Shown here: positions 15,654 through 23,513 of the stretch, in pieces
Numbering within the stretch: position 1 is the first letter of the stretch
Layout of the letters: every line of letters starts with the position of its first letter
Assembly (NCBI GenBank): GCA_903921725.1
Contig: CAIXRA010000041.1
Coordinates: 1-36,742 of the forward strand
Direction: 5' to 3'
Length of the DNA stretch: 36,742 nt
Source of the DNA: an uncultured Lentisphaerota bacterium
GTDB taxonomy: Bacteria > Verrucomicrobiota > Lentisphaeria > Oligosphaerales > CAITYL01
The notes under the pieces: generated by a model
What the model was told of the DNA's origin: nothing
The model's database searches: none
Seen by the model: the letters and a program-made list of their open reading frames with translations, nothing else
Position numbers and translations under genes: made by a program

Positions 15654-17495
15654 TCAGAGTTTGCAGGGTGCGTCCAGGGCCGCCGCCGGTTTTCCCACGC
15701 CTTGGCGCATCAGGGTCTTGAAGTCATCGAGGTGCTTCTGGTAGACACCGCGCGGGGTCGTGCCGTGTTTCTTGCAGAGGAACGCGGCCATGCCGACGAC
15801 TTCGCCCATCATTCCGCCGGTGCGCATGACCCGGACCGGGCCGAGCGCCTCGTGGGTGACGCTGATGTCGCGGCCCGCCATGAAGAGGTTGCCGATGTTG
15901 CGGGAATAGAGGCAGCGGTAGGGCGCCCAGTAGGGGGCTTTGTAGCTGTAGGCTTTGCCTTCGGTCGCACGGGAGATGAACTCTTCGCCCTCGTTGCCTT
16001 TCTGGAAGGCCTTGTCGGGCGTGTGCAGGTCGATGTGCCAGGAGCAGGGGAAGCAGCCGTCGTCAAAGACGCGGGCCTTCCGGAAGTCGTCGGCCTCCAG
16101 AATCACGTCCCCGAGCAGCCGTCGCGACTCGCGTTTGCCGGCGATGTAGGCGGCCCAGGCGATCCTGTGGTTGGGATAAAGCCCGTCGGTGTTCTTGAGG
16201 GTGTCCCAGGCACCGTACATCGCCCGCAGATTGAGGTCGCGCATCCGTTCGACTTCGGTGACGGGATCGCGGTCGAACCCGCTTTCCCAGAACCATTTCC
16301 CCAGACTGCCCAGCCCCTTGCCACCCCACTGGCCGACGGCGTTACCGCGGCCGGGGAACGGCTTGCCGGCGAGATCGACCGCCCAGGGGCAGCGCGGGAA
16401 GGGGGCGGGCTTGCCGGTATCGGCGACGTTCCATAGATTGCTCGGCCCCATGTGCCCTTCCGGCGAAGCTTGGTAGTCCGCCCCGGCCAGGAACCCGATG
16501 CCGCCATCGCCGGTGCAGTCTGCGAACCAGCGGCCGGTCAGGCGAACCCGTTTGGCGGTACGGCTGTTTTGGGCGGTCACCGAACGGATGCAGCCGTTTT
16601 TCGTCGTGACACCGTTGACTCGTTGTTCCAGAAACAGCGTGATGTTGGGTTCGGCGCGGACCAGCACCAGCTTGTGTTCGTCGGCGCGCGGCGTGACGTC
16701 CAGCCTGGTCTTGGGCGGCACGAGTTCGTCCACCAAGTCGCCGATGTGCGCATAGGGTTTCTGCCGGGTGTTGCCTTCCGGCCAGACATGCACTTCCGAA
16801 CTTCCGTTGCCGCCGAGCACCGGGCGGTCTTGAACGAGGGCGACCGTCAGCCCAAGGCGTGCCGCCGCGACGGCCGCGCAGCTACCGGCAATGCCGCCGC
16901 CCACCACCACGAGATCAAAGCTGCCGCCGTCCTCCGGCTGTTCCGGCAGCCCCAGACATTGCCGGCGGAACCGGGCCATCTTCTGTCCGTCGTTTGGGGG
17001 AACAAAGGCCGGATCGCGGCTGAAGAGGACGGCGTCGCAGCGCCCCTCGAAACCGGTGAGGTCGTGCAGGGCCACGGTCGCCCCGGCCTGTGGGATTTCG
17101 ACGGTCCCGCCGTCCTGCCAGTGCCAGGCCGCGCCTTCGCTGCCGAAGAACGCCTCCAATGGTTTTCCGTTGATGAGCAGCTGGAATTTTCCGGGGGCGC
17201 CGGGGGCCTTCCAGGGAGCCACCCAGTCCCGCGTCCGCACCCAGACCCGGTAGGTGCCCGGGGCCGGGAAGGTGGCGGCCGTCACCGCGTCCCTGACCGG
17301 TTCGCCAAGCCCGTGGGCGAGCAGGAACGGCGACCCCATCTGGTCCATGAACTGCGGATCCACCACCCAGCCGCCGGTGTCCCGGAACGCCTCCGCCTCG
17401 AGCAGTATGCACGGCGGTTTCTCCGGCACGGCCAGATGGGAACAGCCGGCGCCGAGCGCCAGCGCCAGCAGCAGCAACAGCGGTAAATTTCGCAT
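15654..17495 (-). CDS. FAD-dependent oxidoreductase lipoprotein with N-terminal beta-sandwich
   Basis: A 613-residue predicted lipoprotein: a signal peptide with lipobox LGAGC puts Cys18 at the mature N-terminus. Residues about 30-165 look like a carbohydrate-binding-type beta-sandwich (GTYRVWVRTRDW, GKFQLLINGKPL). The FAD-binding fold follows with VVGGGIAGS at 197-205 and the later DCTGDGGIGFLAG motif, as in PF12831-type secreted oxidoreductases common in Planctomycetes and Lentisphaerota. The substrate is unknown; a sugar or sugar derivative is plausible from the attached module. AAGGAG lies 8 bases before the start. It is last in a minus-strand set with an IclR regulator and a secreted protein, and is separated from the latter by a hairpin repeat that may tune expression. 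Confidence 0.85.
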   Translation of the reverse strand: MRNLPLLLLLALALGAGCSHLAVPEKPPCILLEAEAFRDTGGWVVDPQFMDQMGSPFLLAHGLGEPVRDAVTAATFPAPGTYRVWVRTRDWVAPWKAPGAPGKFQLLINGKPLEAFFGSEGAAWHWQDGGTVEIPQAGATVALHDLTGFEGRCDAVLFSRDPAFVPPNDGQKMARFRRQCLGLPEQPEDGGSFDLVVVGGGIAGSCAAVAAARLGLTVALVQDRPVLGGNGSSEVHVWPEGNTRQKPYAHIGDLVDELVPPKTRLDVTPRADEHKLVLVRAEPNITLFLEQRVNGVTTKNGCIRSVTAQNSRTAKRVRLTGRWFADCTGDGGIGFLAGADYQASPEGHMGPSNLWNVADTGKPAPFPRCPWAVDLAGKPFPGRGNAVGQWGGKGLGSLGKWFWESGFDRDPVTEVERMRDLNLRAMYGAWDTLKNTDGLYPNHRIAWAAYIAGKRESRRLLGDVILEADDFRKARVFDDGCFPCSWHIDLHTPDKAFQKGNEGEEFISRATEGKAYSYKAPYWAPYRCLYSRNIGNLFMAGRDISVTHEALGPVRVMRTGGMMGEVVGMAAFLCKKHGTTPRGVYQKHLDDFKTLMRQGVGKPAAALDAPCKL

Positions 17496-17510
17496 GGAGC
17501 GAACTCCTTT

Positions 17511-17617
17511 GTTTGTAGTCCCGCCTTCAGGCGGCTGTTCCTTGGGAGCGCCGGTGCCCCCACCGGCATTTTGCCCGCGCTTCCGTCAAGCTGCCGCCTG
17601 AAGGCGGAACTACAAAC
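17511..17617. repeat. 107-bp inverted-repeat element between two minus genes
   Basis: Arms 17511-17536 and 17592-17617 are inverted copies with 24 of 26 bases matching. Each arm contains the small palindrome CCGCCTTCAGGCGG or its complement. A third hairpin, GCCGGTG-CCCC-CACCGGC (17550-17567), lies in the middle. There is no ORF and no T run. It looks like a mobile intergenic repeat or a structured RNA spacer, placed 16 bases before the oxidoreductase start codon. Confidence 0.9.
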
Positions 17618-17660
17618 GTTTTGGATCAACCCTCATTGTACGTTGGCGCGAATCCCCTTT

Positions 17661-20135
17661 TCATTCATAGACCAGCTGTGCCGACGCCGTGCAGTCGCGG
17701 TCGGCCTGGAAGCGGACCCAGTGGGCGGCGAAGCCGTCGGGGAATTTCCATTTCTGTTCGACACCGGCCTTTATTTGGAAGGTCCGGTACGGATGGAAGC
17801 CGCTCTGCATGTCGAAATCAACCTCGATCGTAACGGTGCAATCCTGGTCGGCCTTGATCGTCAAGCTTTTCTGGTCGTAACCGTTCATCAGGTACGGATC
17901 GGACGGCGTGCCTGCCGTGACCGCCGTGTCCAGCCACGGCCCGCCGTGGCCGACCGGCTTGCCGAGCTGCCAGAGATCGTCGATGCCGCCGGCCCAGAGC
18001 GCCTGCCTGCCATCGGCGGACTTGAAGAGGTTGTTGGCGGCGGGGGCGTCTTTCCGGACGCCGGAGAGGAGAAGGAGTCCGCGCCAGGTCGCGAAATCCA
18101 CAATCTGCTTGTTGTGCGAGCAGACCGGTTTCATCTTGTAGAAGACGGCGGGCTGGCCGACGATCCAGAAGGGGATTTCGTAAAAGGTGCCGTGGATGTT
18201 GGCGAGCATCCGCTCGGACTCGACCTCGCGCTCGGAGCGGGGCCATCCGTTGGCGAACGGTTTGTCGAAGGCCGGGTTGCCTTTGGGGACGCGGAGTGTC
18301 AGCATTTTGCTTTTGGGGTCGCCGATGTCGCGGCTCCGGATGACGACCGAGGCGGCGTCGACGGTGAAGCAGGGGGTGCTGGTGTCGAGGCGCTTCAGCA
18401 GGGCGGGATCCTCCACGCTCTTTTTGAACTCGAAGGATTCAGAATCGAGCTTGTCGTAGCCGGTGGCGGTTCCGCCTTCGAGGGTAATCAGCTCGAGCGC
18501 GCGGCTTTTGCTGGTGGGGAACAGGAGCTGCGCAAGCGGCGCGTGGTCGCTGGTATCGGCGATGGCGGCGAAGCTTTCTCTGCCTTTTCCGGCCGGGTCA
18601 TGGAAACGGTTGTCGGAGAAGTTGAAGGAGAGGGAGGCGGTGCAGGCTACGTCGGTTTTGGCGCGGATCCAATGGGCGTCGAAATCCGCCGGGAAGATGT
18701 GCGGGGCGTAGCCGTTGGCCGGGACCGTGACGGTGGTGTACGGAACCCATTCGCCCGTCCCTTTGCGGTCGATCTCAAGCGTGAAGGTGGTGGCGGCGTC
18801 GCTGGTGAAATGCGCGGTGCGCTTCTTGAAGCCGTTGATGAGGAACGGGTCGGAGGGGAAGCCGGGCCGGACGCTGTCCCTGACCCAGATGGAGCCGTCG
18901 GCGGAGGCGTCCCCCCAGTTTTTCAGATCCTCACACCGGCCGAACCAGAGGTTGGACTGGGGCTGGCCGCAGAAGGGGTTGCCCTGGATGCTGGCCTCGT
19001 CGGTGGCGATGACGAGCCGACCGTTCCAGTTGCAGAAATCAGGCACGTAGCGGAGGTGGCGGGCGACAGGGCGGATGCCGGCGCTGTTCCCGGGCTTGAA
19101 GGCGAGCGGGAAATCGTAGAACATCCCGTGCATGTCGAGGAGCGCCCGGCCGTTGCCGATCTCGCGGATGCGCGGCCATTCAGTGAACCAGCCGTGGCGG
19201 GCGTCGTTGTTGAAGCAGCCCTTGGGGAGGAGGTAGGTGTGGAACTTCCCCTGGTCGAGGACCTTGAGCCGGACGGCGCGCTTGTCCCAGCCGATGGACC
19301 ACAGGGGCAGGTTGGCGCCGACCTGGGTGGGCTTGACCCCCTGCGGCCCGGTGACGTCGGTGAACTGGCGGTATTCGATCACTTCCCATTTGGTGCCGTC
19401 AAACGTGGCCAGGCAGCCGCGGTCCTCCGGGCCCTTCTTGCGGAACTCCTGCGAGACCTGCCAATCCTTCGGGTTGTCGAGGCCACCGCTTTCGCCGTTG
19501 TTGGCGACGACGAGCTTGCCCTGGGAGGTGTACGCGCCCTTGCCGTGCTCGCCGGGGATCGGGTTGTTGAAGAGCTTCTTGAATGCGAGGGTGTGGGCGT
19601 TGACCTCGTAGAGCATCCCCTCCATGTCATAATAGTAGATGAGGTTGGCGGGGTCGGTCAGGTGGCGCGCGATGGCGGTGATGCGGCCGGGCATCTGCTT
19701 GGGGGAAATGACGCGGACCTTGCCTGCGCTGTCGATGATGTAGTGCCCGAGAAGGAGCTGGTTGGACTCGGCGTGGATCATCCGCGCCGCCGGCGTGCCG
19801 CCGACCGATTCGGGGTGGAGGGTCAGGTTCATCTTTTCATCGATGGAATAGAGCTTGTGCTCGGAACCGCGCGGCATGTGGGGCGCGTAGGTGATCATCC
19901 AGAACTTGCCGGCCCAGGGGATGACCGCGCCGATGCCGCATTCATCGCTGTCCTTCCGGCTGAAGACGCCCGACTTGAGGCTCTGCCCGTAGGTGGTGAG
20001 ATGCGGATACACGCCGCTGATGAAGCGGGTGCCGCTGGCGCCGGTGATTTCATCGGCCGGTGCGAGGGCGTCCGCACCCCGCGCCGGGAGCAGGGCGGCG
20101 AATCCGAGCGCGAGCGGAATCAGTTTTTTCAGCAT
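17661..20135 (-). CDS. Secreted protein of unknown function with an internal duplication
   Basis: 824 residues with a signal peptide (about 1-20, ending LLPARG). I do not recognise a named family. Two related segments are visible: about 320-504 (WPRIREIGNGRALLDMHGMF to CTASLSF) and about 631-824 (WPRSEREVESERMLANIHGT to CTASAQLVYE). They share IHG/MHG-FY, N-LWFG/N-LFKS, PSDPFLINGF/PSDPYLMNGY and AHWIRAKTD/AHWVRFQAD. The N-terminal 300 residues contain repeated short strand and turn elements, perhaps a beta-propeller. The end of each repeat resembles a small beta-sandwich. It lies 55 bases after the IclR gene on the same strand and before the oxidoreductase, so a shared role in using an external compound is inferred. 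Confidence 0.8.
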   Translation of the reverse strand: MLKKLIPLALGFAALLPARGADALAPADEITGASGTRFISGVYPHLTTYGQSLKSGVFSRKDSDECGIGAVIPWAGKFWMITYAPHMPRGSEHKLYSIDEKMNLTLHPESVGGTPAARMIHAESNQLLLGHYIIDSAGKVRVISPKQMPGRITAIARHLTDPANLIYYYDMEGMLYEVNAHTLAFKKLFNNPIPGEHGKGAYTSQGKLVVANNGESGGLDNPKDWQVSQEFRKKGPEDRGCLATFDGTKWEVIEYRQFTDVTGPQGVKPTQVGANLPLWSIGWDKRAVRLKVLDQGKFHTYLLPKGCFNNDARHGWFTEWPRIREIGNGRALLDMHGMFYDFPLAFKPGNSAGIRPVARHLRYVPDFCNWNGRLVIATDEASIQGNPFCGQPQSNLWFGRCEDLKNWGDASADGSIWVRDSVRPGFPSDPFLINGFKKRTAHFTSDAATTFTLEIDRKGTGEWVPYTTVTVPANGYAPHIFPADFDAHWIRAKTDVACTASLSFNFSDNRFHDPAGKGRESFAAIADTSDHAPLAQLLFPTSKSRALELITLEGGTATGYDKLDSESFEFKKSVEDPALLKRLDTSTPCFTVDAASVVIRSRDIGDPKSKMLTLRVPKGNPAFDKPFANGWPRSEREVESERMLANIHGTFYEIPFWIVGQPAVFYKMKPVCSHNKQIVDFATWRGLLLLSGVRKDAPAANNLFKSADGRQALWAGGIDDLWQLGKPVGHGGPWLDTAVTAGTPSDPYLMNGYDQKSLTIKADQDCTVTIEVDFDMQSGFHPYRTFQIKAGVEQKWKFPDGFAAHWVRFQADRDCTASAQLVYE

Positions 20136-20190
20136 GGCGGCGGCTCTTCACGGTTGTTTGCTGACGGTGTGGTTTCGGGCTCCGGTGCGG

Positions 20191-20922
20191 TCAGCCGGTT
20201 GTGGGCGGCGTGATTTCCAGCGAGGCCTGGCGCAGCAGAACGGCAAGCGTTTCGGCATCGGGAAACAGGCTGTGGCCGGCAAAGGCGATTGCGGCTTCGG
20301 CCGGGACGCCGACGGTCACCGCCAGTGTCGAGTGCGGCGGGTTCTCCGATTCCACGACATGCGCAAAGCCCCGCCGCCTGGCGGTGCGGATGGCGCCCAT
20401 CAGGCTGCCGAGCCCTTCCGGATGTCCGGGGATGATCCTGCCGCGGTAGAGGTCGCGGATCTCCGCGTCGTCCCGGGTGGCGAGCAGCGCCATCCCGATG
20501 CTGGAGATGGAGGCCGGATAGGCGCCGAGCCGTCCGATTGCCTGGTGCGGCGGCGTCTGCGGGTCGGCGTGGTATAGGTAGGACACCTGGTCGTGCCACA
20601 GCACCCCCAGCGCGACAATCAGCGCGGGGCGGCGCCTCCGCAGCCGGGCCAGGACCGGCAGCGCGCGCTGCAGCATCCCCGAACCGTGCAGGCTCTGCGC
20701 CGCCAGCACATGCATGCCGGCCCCGGGCTGGTATTTGCGGTCGCCGTCCTGGTGCAGGAACCCCTGCGCCGCCAGCGTTTTGAGCAGGCGGTTGGCGCGG
20801 GTCGGTTCCATTTCCAGCCGCCGCGCCAGCTCGCGGCCGCCGATGGGCACCCCTGCGGTGGCGACGGCCTGGAGGCAGCGGACGCCGTCAATCAGGCTTT
20901 GGTTGGGTTGCGCTGGCAGCAT
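20191..20922 (-). CDS. IclR family transcriptional regulator
   Basis: 243 residues. The N-terminal winged helix-turn-helix (about 8-70) reads SLIDGVRCLQAVATAGVPIGGRELARRLEMEPTRANRLLKTLAAQGFL, typical of IclR. The C-terminal effector domain includes GRLGAYPASISSIGMALLA and ends with a TVGVPAEAAIAFAGHSLF stretch. The start at 20922 has GGAG five bases upstream. A longer open frame extends upstream but runs into intergenic sequence. It probably controls the two minus-strand genes that follow and perhaps itself: a palindrome overlaps its -10 box. The effector is unknown; IclR proteins often sense small organic acids or sugar-derived catabolites. Confidence 0.92.
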   Translation of the reverse strand: MLPAQPNQSLIDGVRCLQAVATAGVPIGGRELARRLEMEPTRANRLLKTLAAQGFLHQDGDRKYQPGAGMHVLAAQSLHGSGMLQRALPVLARLRRRRPALIVALGVLWHDQVSYLYHADPQTPPHQAIGRLGAYPASISSIGMALLATRDDAEIRDLYRGRIIPGHPEGLGSLMGAIRTARRRGFAHVVESENPPHSTLAVTVGVPAEAAIAFAGHSLFPDAETLAVLLRQASLEITPPTTG

Positions 20923-20947
20923 GGTCTCTCCGGTGTCAATTCTGTTG

Positions 20948-20958
20948 CTATTATAGCA
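20948..20958 (-). promoter_or_regulatory. Extended -10 promoter with overlapping palindrome for the IclR gene
   Basis: On the minus strand TGCTATAAT is a perfect extended -10. The same bases form the palindrome GCTAT-T-ATAGC (20948-20958), a plausible operator for autoregulation. The -35 region is poor, which is usual for extended -10 promoters. The leader to the ATG at 20922 would be about 20 bases. Confidence 0.6.
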
Positions 20959-21223
20959 CCATGTTGGGCCGTCGCCAGCCGGAACGGATGTTTCGGGGCG
21001 CAAGTCCGTTCCGCTGCGGCTTTCGGTAACGCTGTTCATTCTTGACCGCATTTGGTGCGTTGCCCGGTACGACCCCACAGAAGCGGCCGGGAGCGCCCGA
21101 AGTGCACGGACTGCCGCATCGGCGGCAGCGAAGCGGCCAGGAATGGACCGCTTTACTTTCTGCCGAACGGACTTTCGCCCGATTTTTTGGCGTGCGTGCC
21201 GACGGGGGCGGGCGTACCCGGGG
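20959..21223. other. Gene-free stretch between the PEP-CTERM and IclR genes
   Basis: No convincing coding sequence. CTGCCGC (21111-21117) and GCGGCAG (21122-21128) form a 7-bp hairpin with a 4-base loop but no T run follows. No clear terminator for the PEP-CTERM gene was found. Confidence 0.5.
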
Positions 21224-23428
21224 TCAGGCGCGGCTGCGGCGGCGTCCGAGGAGGGCGAGCGCGCCGAGGGCGAGCAGGCCGAGCGTGCCGGGTTCCGGCA
21301 CATAGTAGTTGAGGACGATGGAGTTGCCGGACTGGCTGATGCCGAAGCTGGAGGCGTCGGCGGAGATTTTGTTCCGTTCCGCGAACACCGGATCGATCTG
21401 GATGAGGAAGGCGGCGCGGTTGAAATTTTGGATCGAGTCCGCCGTGACAATCGTCCAGCTGTAGGCGGCGGCGGCGTCCCATCCGGCCATGGCGCTGTCG
21501 CCGGTGATGTCAATGACGAATTTGTTTAGGGCGGTGGCGTTGACGGTCAGCTCCCCGACAATCGTCAGGAAGTCGAATCCGGGCATGACTCCCTTCAGCC
21601 CCGTACCGTCCTGCGAGCCGGTGCCGATCACCTTCTCCAGCTCCCACTGGTAGGCGCCGCCGCCGTCCCAGACTTGGGAGCCGGTGGTGAGCATGCCCGT
21701 GCTGTTGCCTGGGGCGACTATGACGCCGGCGCCGATGGTCAGCGCGGAACTGTTGGCGACCACGCCGTTGCCCTTGAGTGTGCCGCTGGTGAGCGTCAGG
21801 GGAGCCGTCAGCGGCGCGCTTCCATTATAGGCCAGTGTTCCGCTCTCGGTGACTTCGATGCCGGCGGAGGCGTTGATGCCGCCGCCGCCCGCAATCTCCA
21901 GCGTGCCATCCTTGACCGTCGTGGCACCTGTGTAGCTGTTGCTGCCGGTGAGCGTCTGTGTTCCGTAGCCGGTTTTGACCAGGCTTCCCGTGCCGGACAG
22001 CACGCCGGAGTAGGTGGAGGTGGCATTGTTTCCGCCGACAGAGAGGGCGACGGCGGCGGCGTTTTCGAGGGAAATGTTGCGCGAGCCAGACAGGCCGCCC
22101 AGCGTCGCATCGGTGAGCACACCGAAGCTGACGGTTCCGGCGTCGCCCGTTTTCATGTCGAGGGTGCTGTTCTGGAGGGCCGCAGAATTTCCGAGAACAA
22201 GGGTGCCTTGGACGATGCGGGTGGAGGCCGTGAGGGTATTGGCGCCGGAGAGCAGCAGCGTGCCCGCGCCGGTCTTCTGCCAGGAGAGGGCGGACGAGGT
22301 GTCGCTGGTGATCGTGCCGGAGATGGTCAGGTCGTTTTCGGCGGTTCCGTCCGCCACCTCGATGTAATAGGGCGCGTCGTTGTTGCTCAGCGCATTGTTG
22401 AAGAAATCGATTCCGGCGGAAATGGTGGAGCCGGACGCCGCCGCCGTGGTCTGCAACGTGTTCGGCGCGCCGCCGCCGTACCCGGCGAGCAGCAGTTTGC
22501 CTGCGCCCGTGACCTGGCTTCCGGCGCCGCTGATTACCACGCTGTAGAACGACTGGGTGGACGCCAGCTCCAGCGTGCCGCCGTTGATGTGGACGGTTGG
22601 TTCGGCGCTGTCGCCCGCCGCATAGTCGCTGAGCACGCGCATCGTGCCGCCGGAGTTGATGGTGATCACGCGGCCGATGCTGGAGAACGGATCGAAGCCG
22701 GCGTTGCCGCCGAGGGAGAACTCGATGGTGCCGCCGGAATTGACGTTGACGGCGGAGGTGTTTAATATCTTGCCGTTGGTGGTCGCGAAATTCAGGGTGC
22801 CGCCGTCGACGTTGGTGACGCCTGTGTAGCTGTTGGCGCCCTTCAGCGTTAGGGTGCCGGTCCCGCTCTTGGTCAGTCCTCCGGAACCGCCGCCGATGAT
22901 GCCGGATATGGCGGTGGTGCCGGCGCCGTCCACGGTGAGCGTGGAGGCACCGTTGGTGACGGCTCCGCTGATGGTCAGCGTCTTGCTTGAAGCGGTAATC
23001 CATGACTGGGCGGCGCCGAGTGTGACCGGAGCGCTAATATTGGCGGTGGTGGTCGCGTTGATGCCGCCTGCGCCGAGGGTGATCAAGCCGGTTCCGGCAA
23101 GTGTGTAGGTACCGCTGGCGACCGGGCGGAAGAGGATGGCATCAACGCCGATGCCGGCGGCGGCGACCGTCACGCTGCCCGCCGCTCCGGAGAGACCGCC
23201 GAATACGGCAGTGTCCGTCGTGGTCGTCCATCTGACGTCGGCGGTCCCGTTCCACCACTTGGTCGTGGAGGTGTCCCAAGTTCCGGCGCCGTCCTGCGGT
23301 CCGGCCGTGACTGTGCTGATGTCCCAAGTCAGGGCGGCGGCCTGCGCCGTTCCTGAAAGCATGGCGGCTCCCAAGCAGAAGAAAAGGCAGGCTCGAACCG
23401 TCACCGCCTTGAGTTGGCTGAATGGCAT
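21224..23428 (-). CDS. PEP-CTERM protein with autotransporter-type beta-strand repeats
   Basis: 734 residues from ATG 23428, which is followed by a typical signal peptide (about 30 residues, ending SGTAQA). The body is Gly/Thr/Ser-rich with at least three autotransporter-associated repeats (for example SGTGTLTLKGANSYTGVTNVDGGTL, and LVKTGYGTQTLTGSNSYTGATTVKDGTL), which form a right-handed beta-helix in known families. There is no autotransporter barrel. The C-terminus is VPEPGTLGLLALGALALL followed by an Arg-rich end, a canonical PEP-CTERM sorting tail that exosortase would process. No exosortase gene lies in the window. An in-frame upstream extension lacks a ribosome site. It follows the giant sialidase gene by 85 bases and may share its transcript. 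Confidence 0.85.
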   Translation of the reverse strand: MPFSQLKAVTVRACLFFCLGAAMLSGTAQAAALTWDISTVTAGPQDGAGTWDTSTTKWWNGTADVRWTTTTDTAVFGGLSGAAGSVTVAAAGIGVDAILFRPVASGTYTLAGTGLITLGAGGINATTTANISAPVTLGAAQSWITASSKTLTISGAVTNGASTLTVDGAGTTAISGIIGGGSGGLTKSGTGTLTLKGANSYTGVTNVDGGTLNFATTNGKILNTSAVNVNSGGTIEFSLGGNAGFDPFSSIGRVITINSGGTMRVLSDYAAGDSAEPTVHINGGTLELASTQSFYSVVISGAGSQVTGAGKLLLAGYGGGAPNTLQTTAAASGSTISAGIDFFNNALSNNDAPYYIEVADGTAENDLTISGTITSDTSSALSWQKTGAGTLLLSGANTLTASTRIVQGTLVLGNSAALQNSTLDMKTGDAGTVSFGVLTDATLGGLSGSRNISLENAAAVALSVGGNNATSTYSGVLSGTGSLVKTGYGTQTLTGSNSYTGATTVKDGTLEIAGGGGINASAGIEVTESGTLAYNGSAPLTAPLTLTSGTLKGNGVVANSSALTIGAGVIVAPGNSTGMLTTGSQVWDGGGAYQWELEKVIGTGSQDGTGLKGVMPGFDFLTIVGELTVNATALNKFVIDITGDSAMAGWDAAAAYSWTIVTADSIQNFNRAAFLIQIDPVFAERNKISADASSFGISQSGNSIVLNYYVPEPGTLGLLALGALALLGRRRSRA

Positions 23429-23513
23429 CGGGCTTCTTTCTTGGAACATCATGAACAATTGACCGACCGTCCGATACCATAAGGCACTACGGCAAAATTG
23501 CAGTAGCAACCGA

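Noticed and set aside
17571..20213. An 880-codon plus-strand frame opposite the 824-residue secreted protein
   Set aside because: It lacks a signal peptide and motifs and crosses a repeat element; the minus-strand gene has a signal peptide and an internal duplication.
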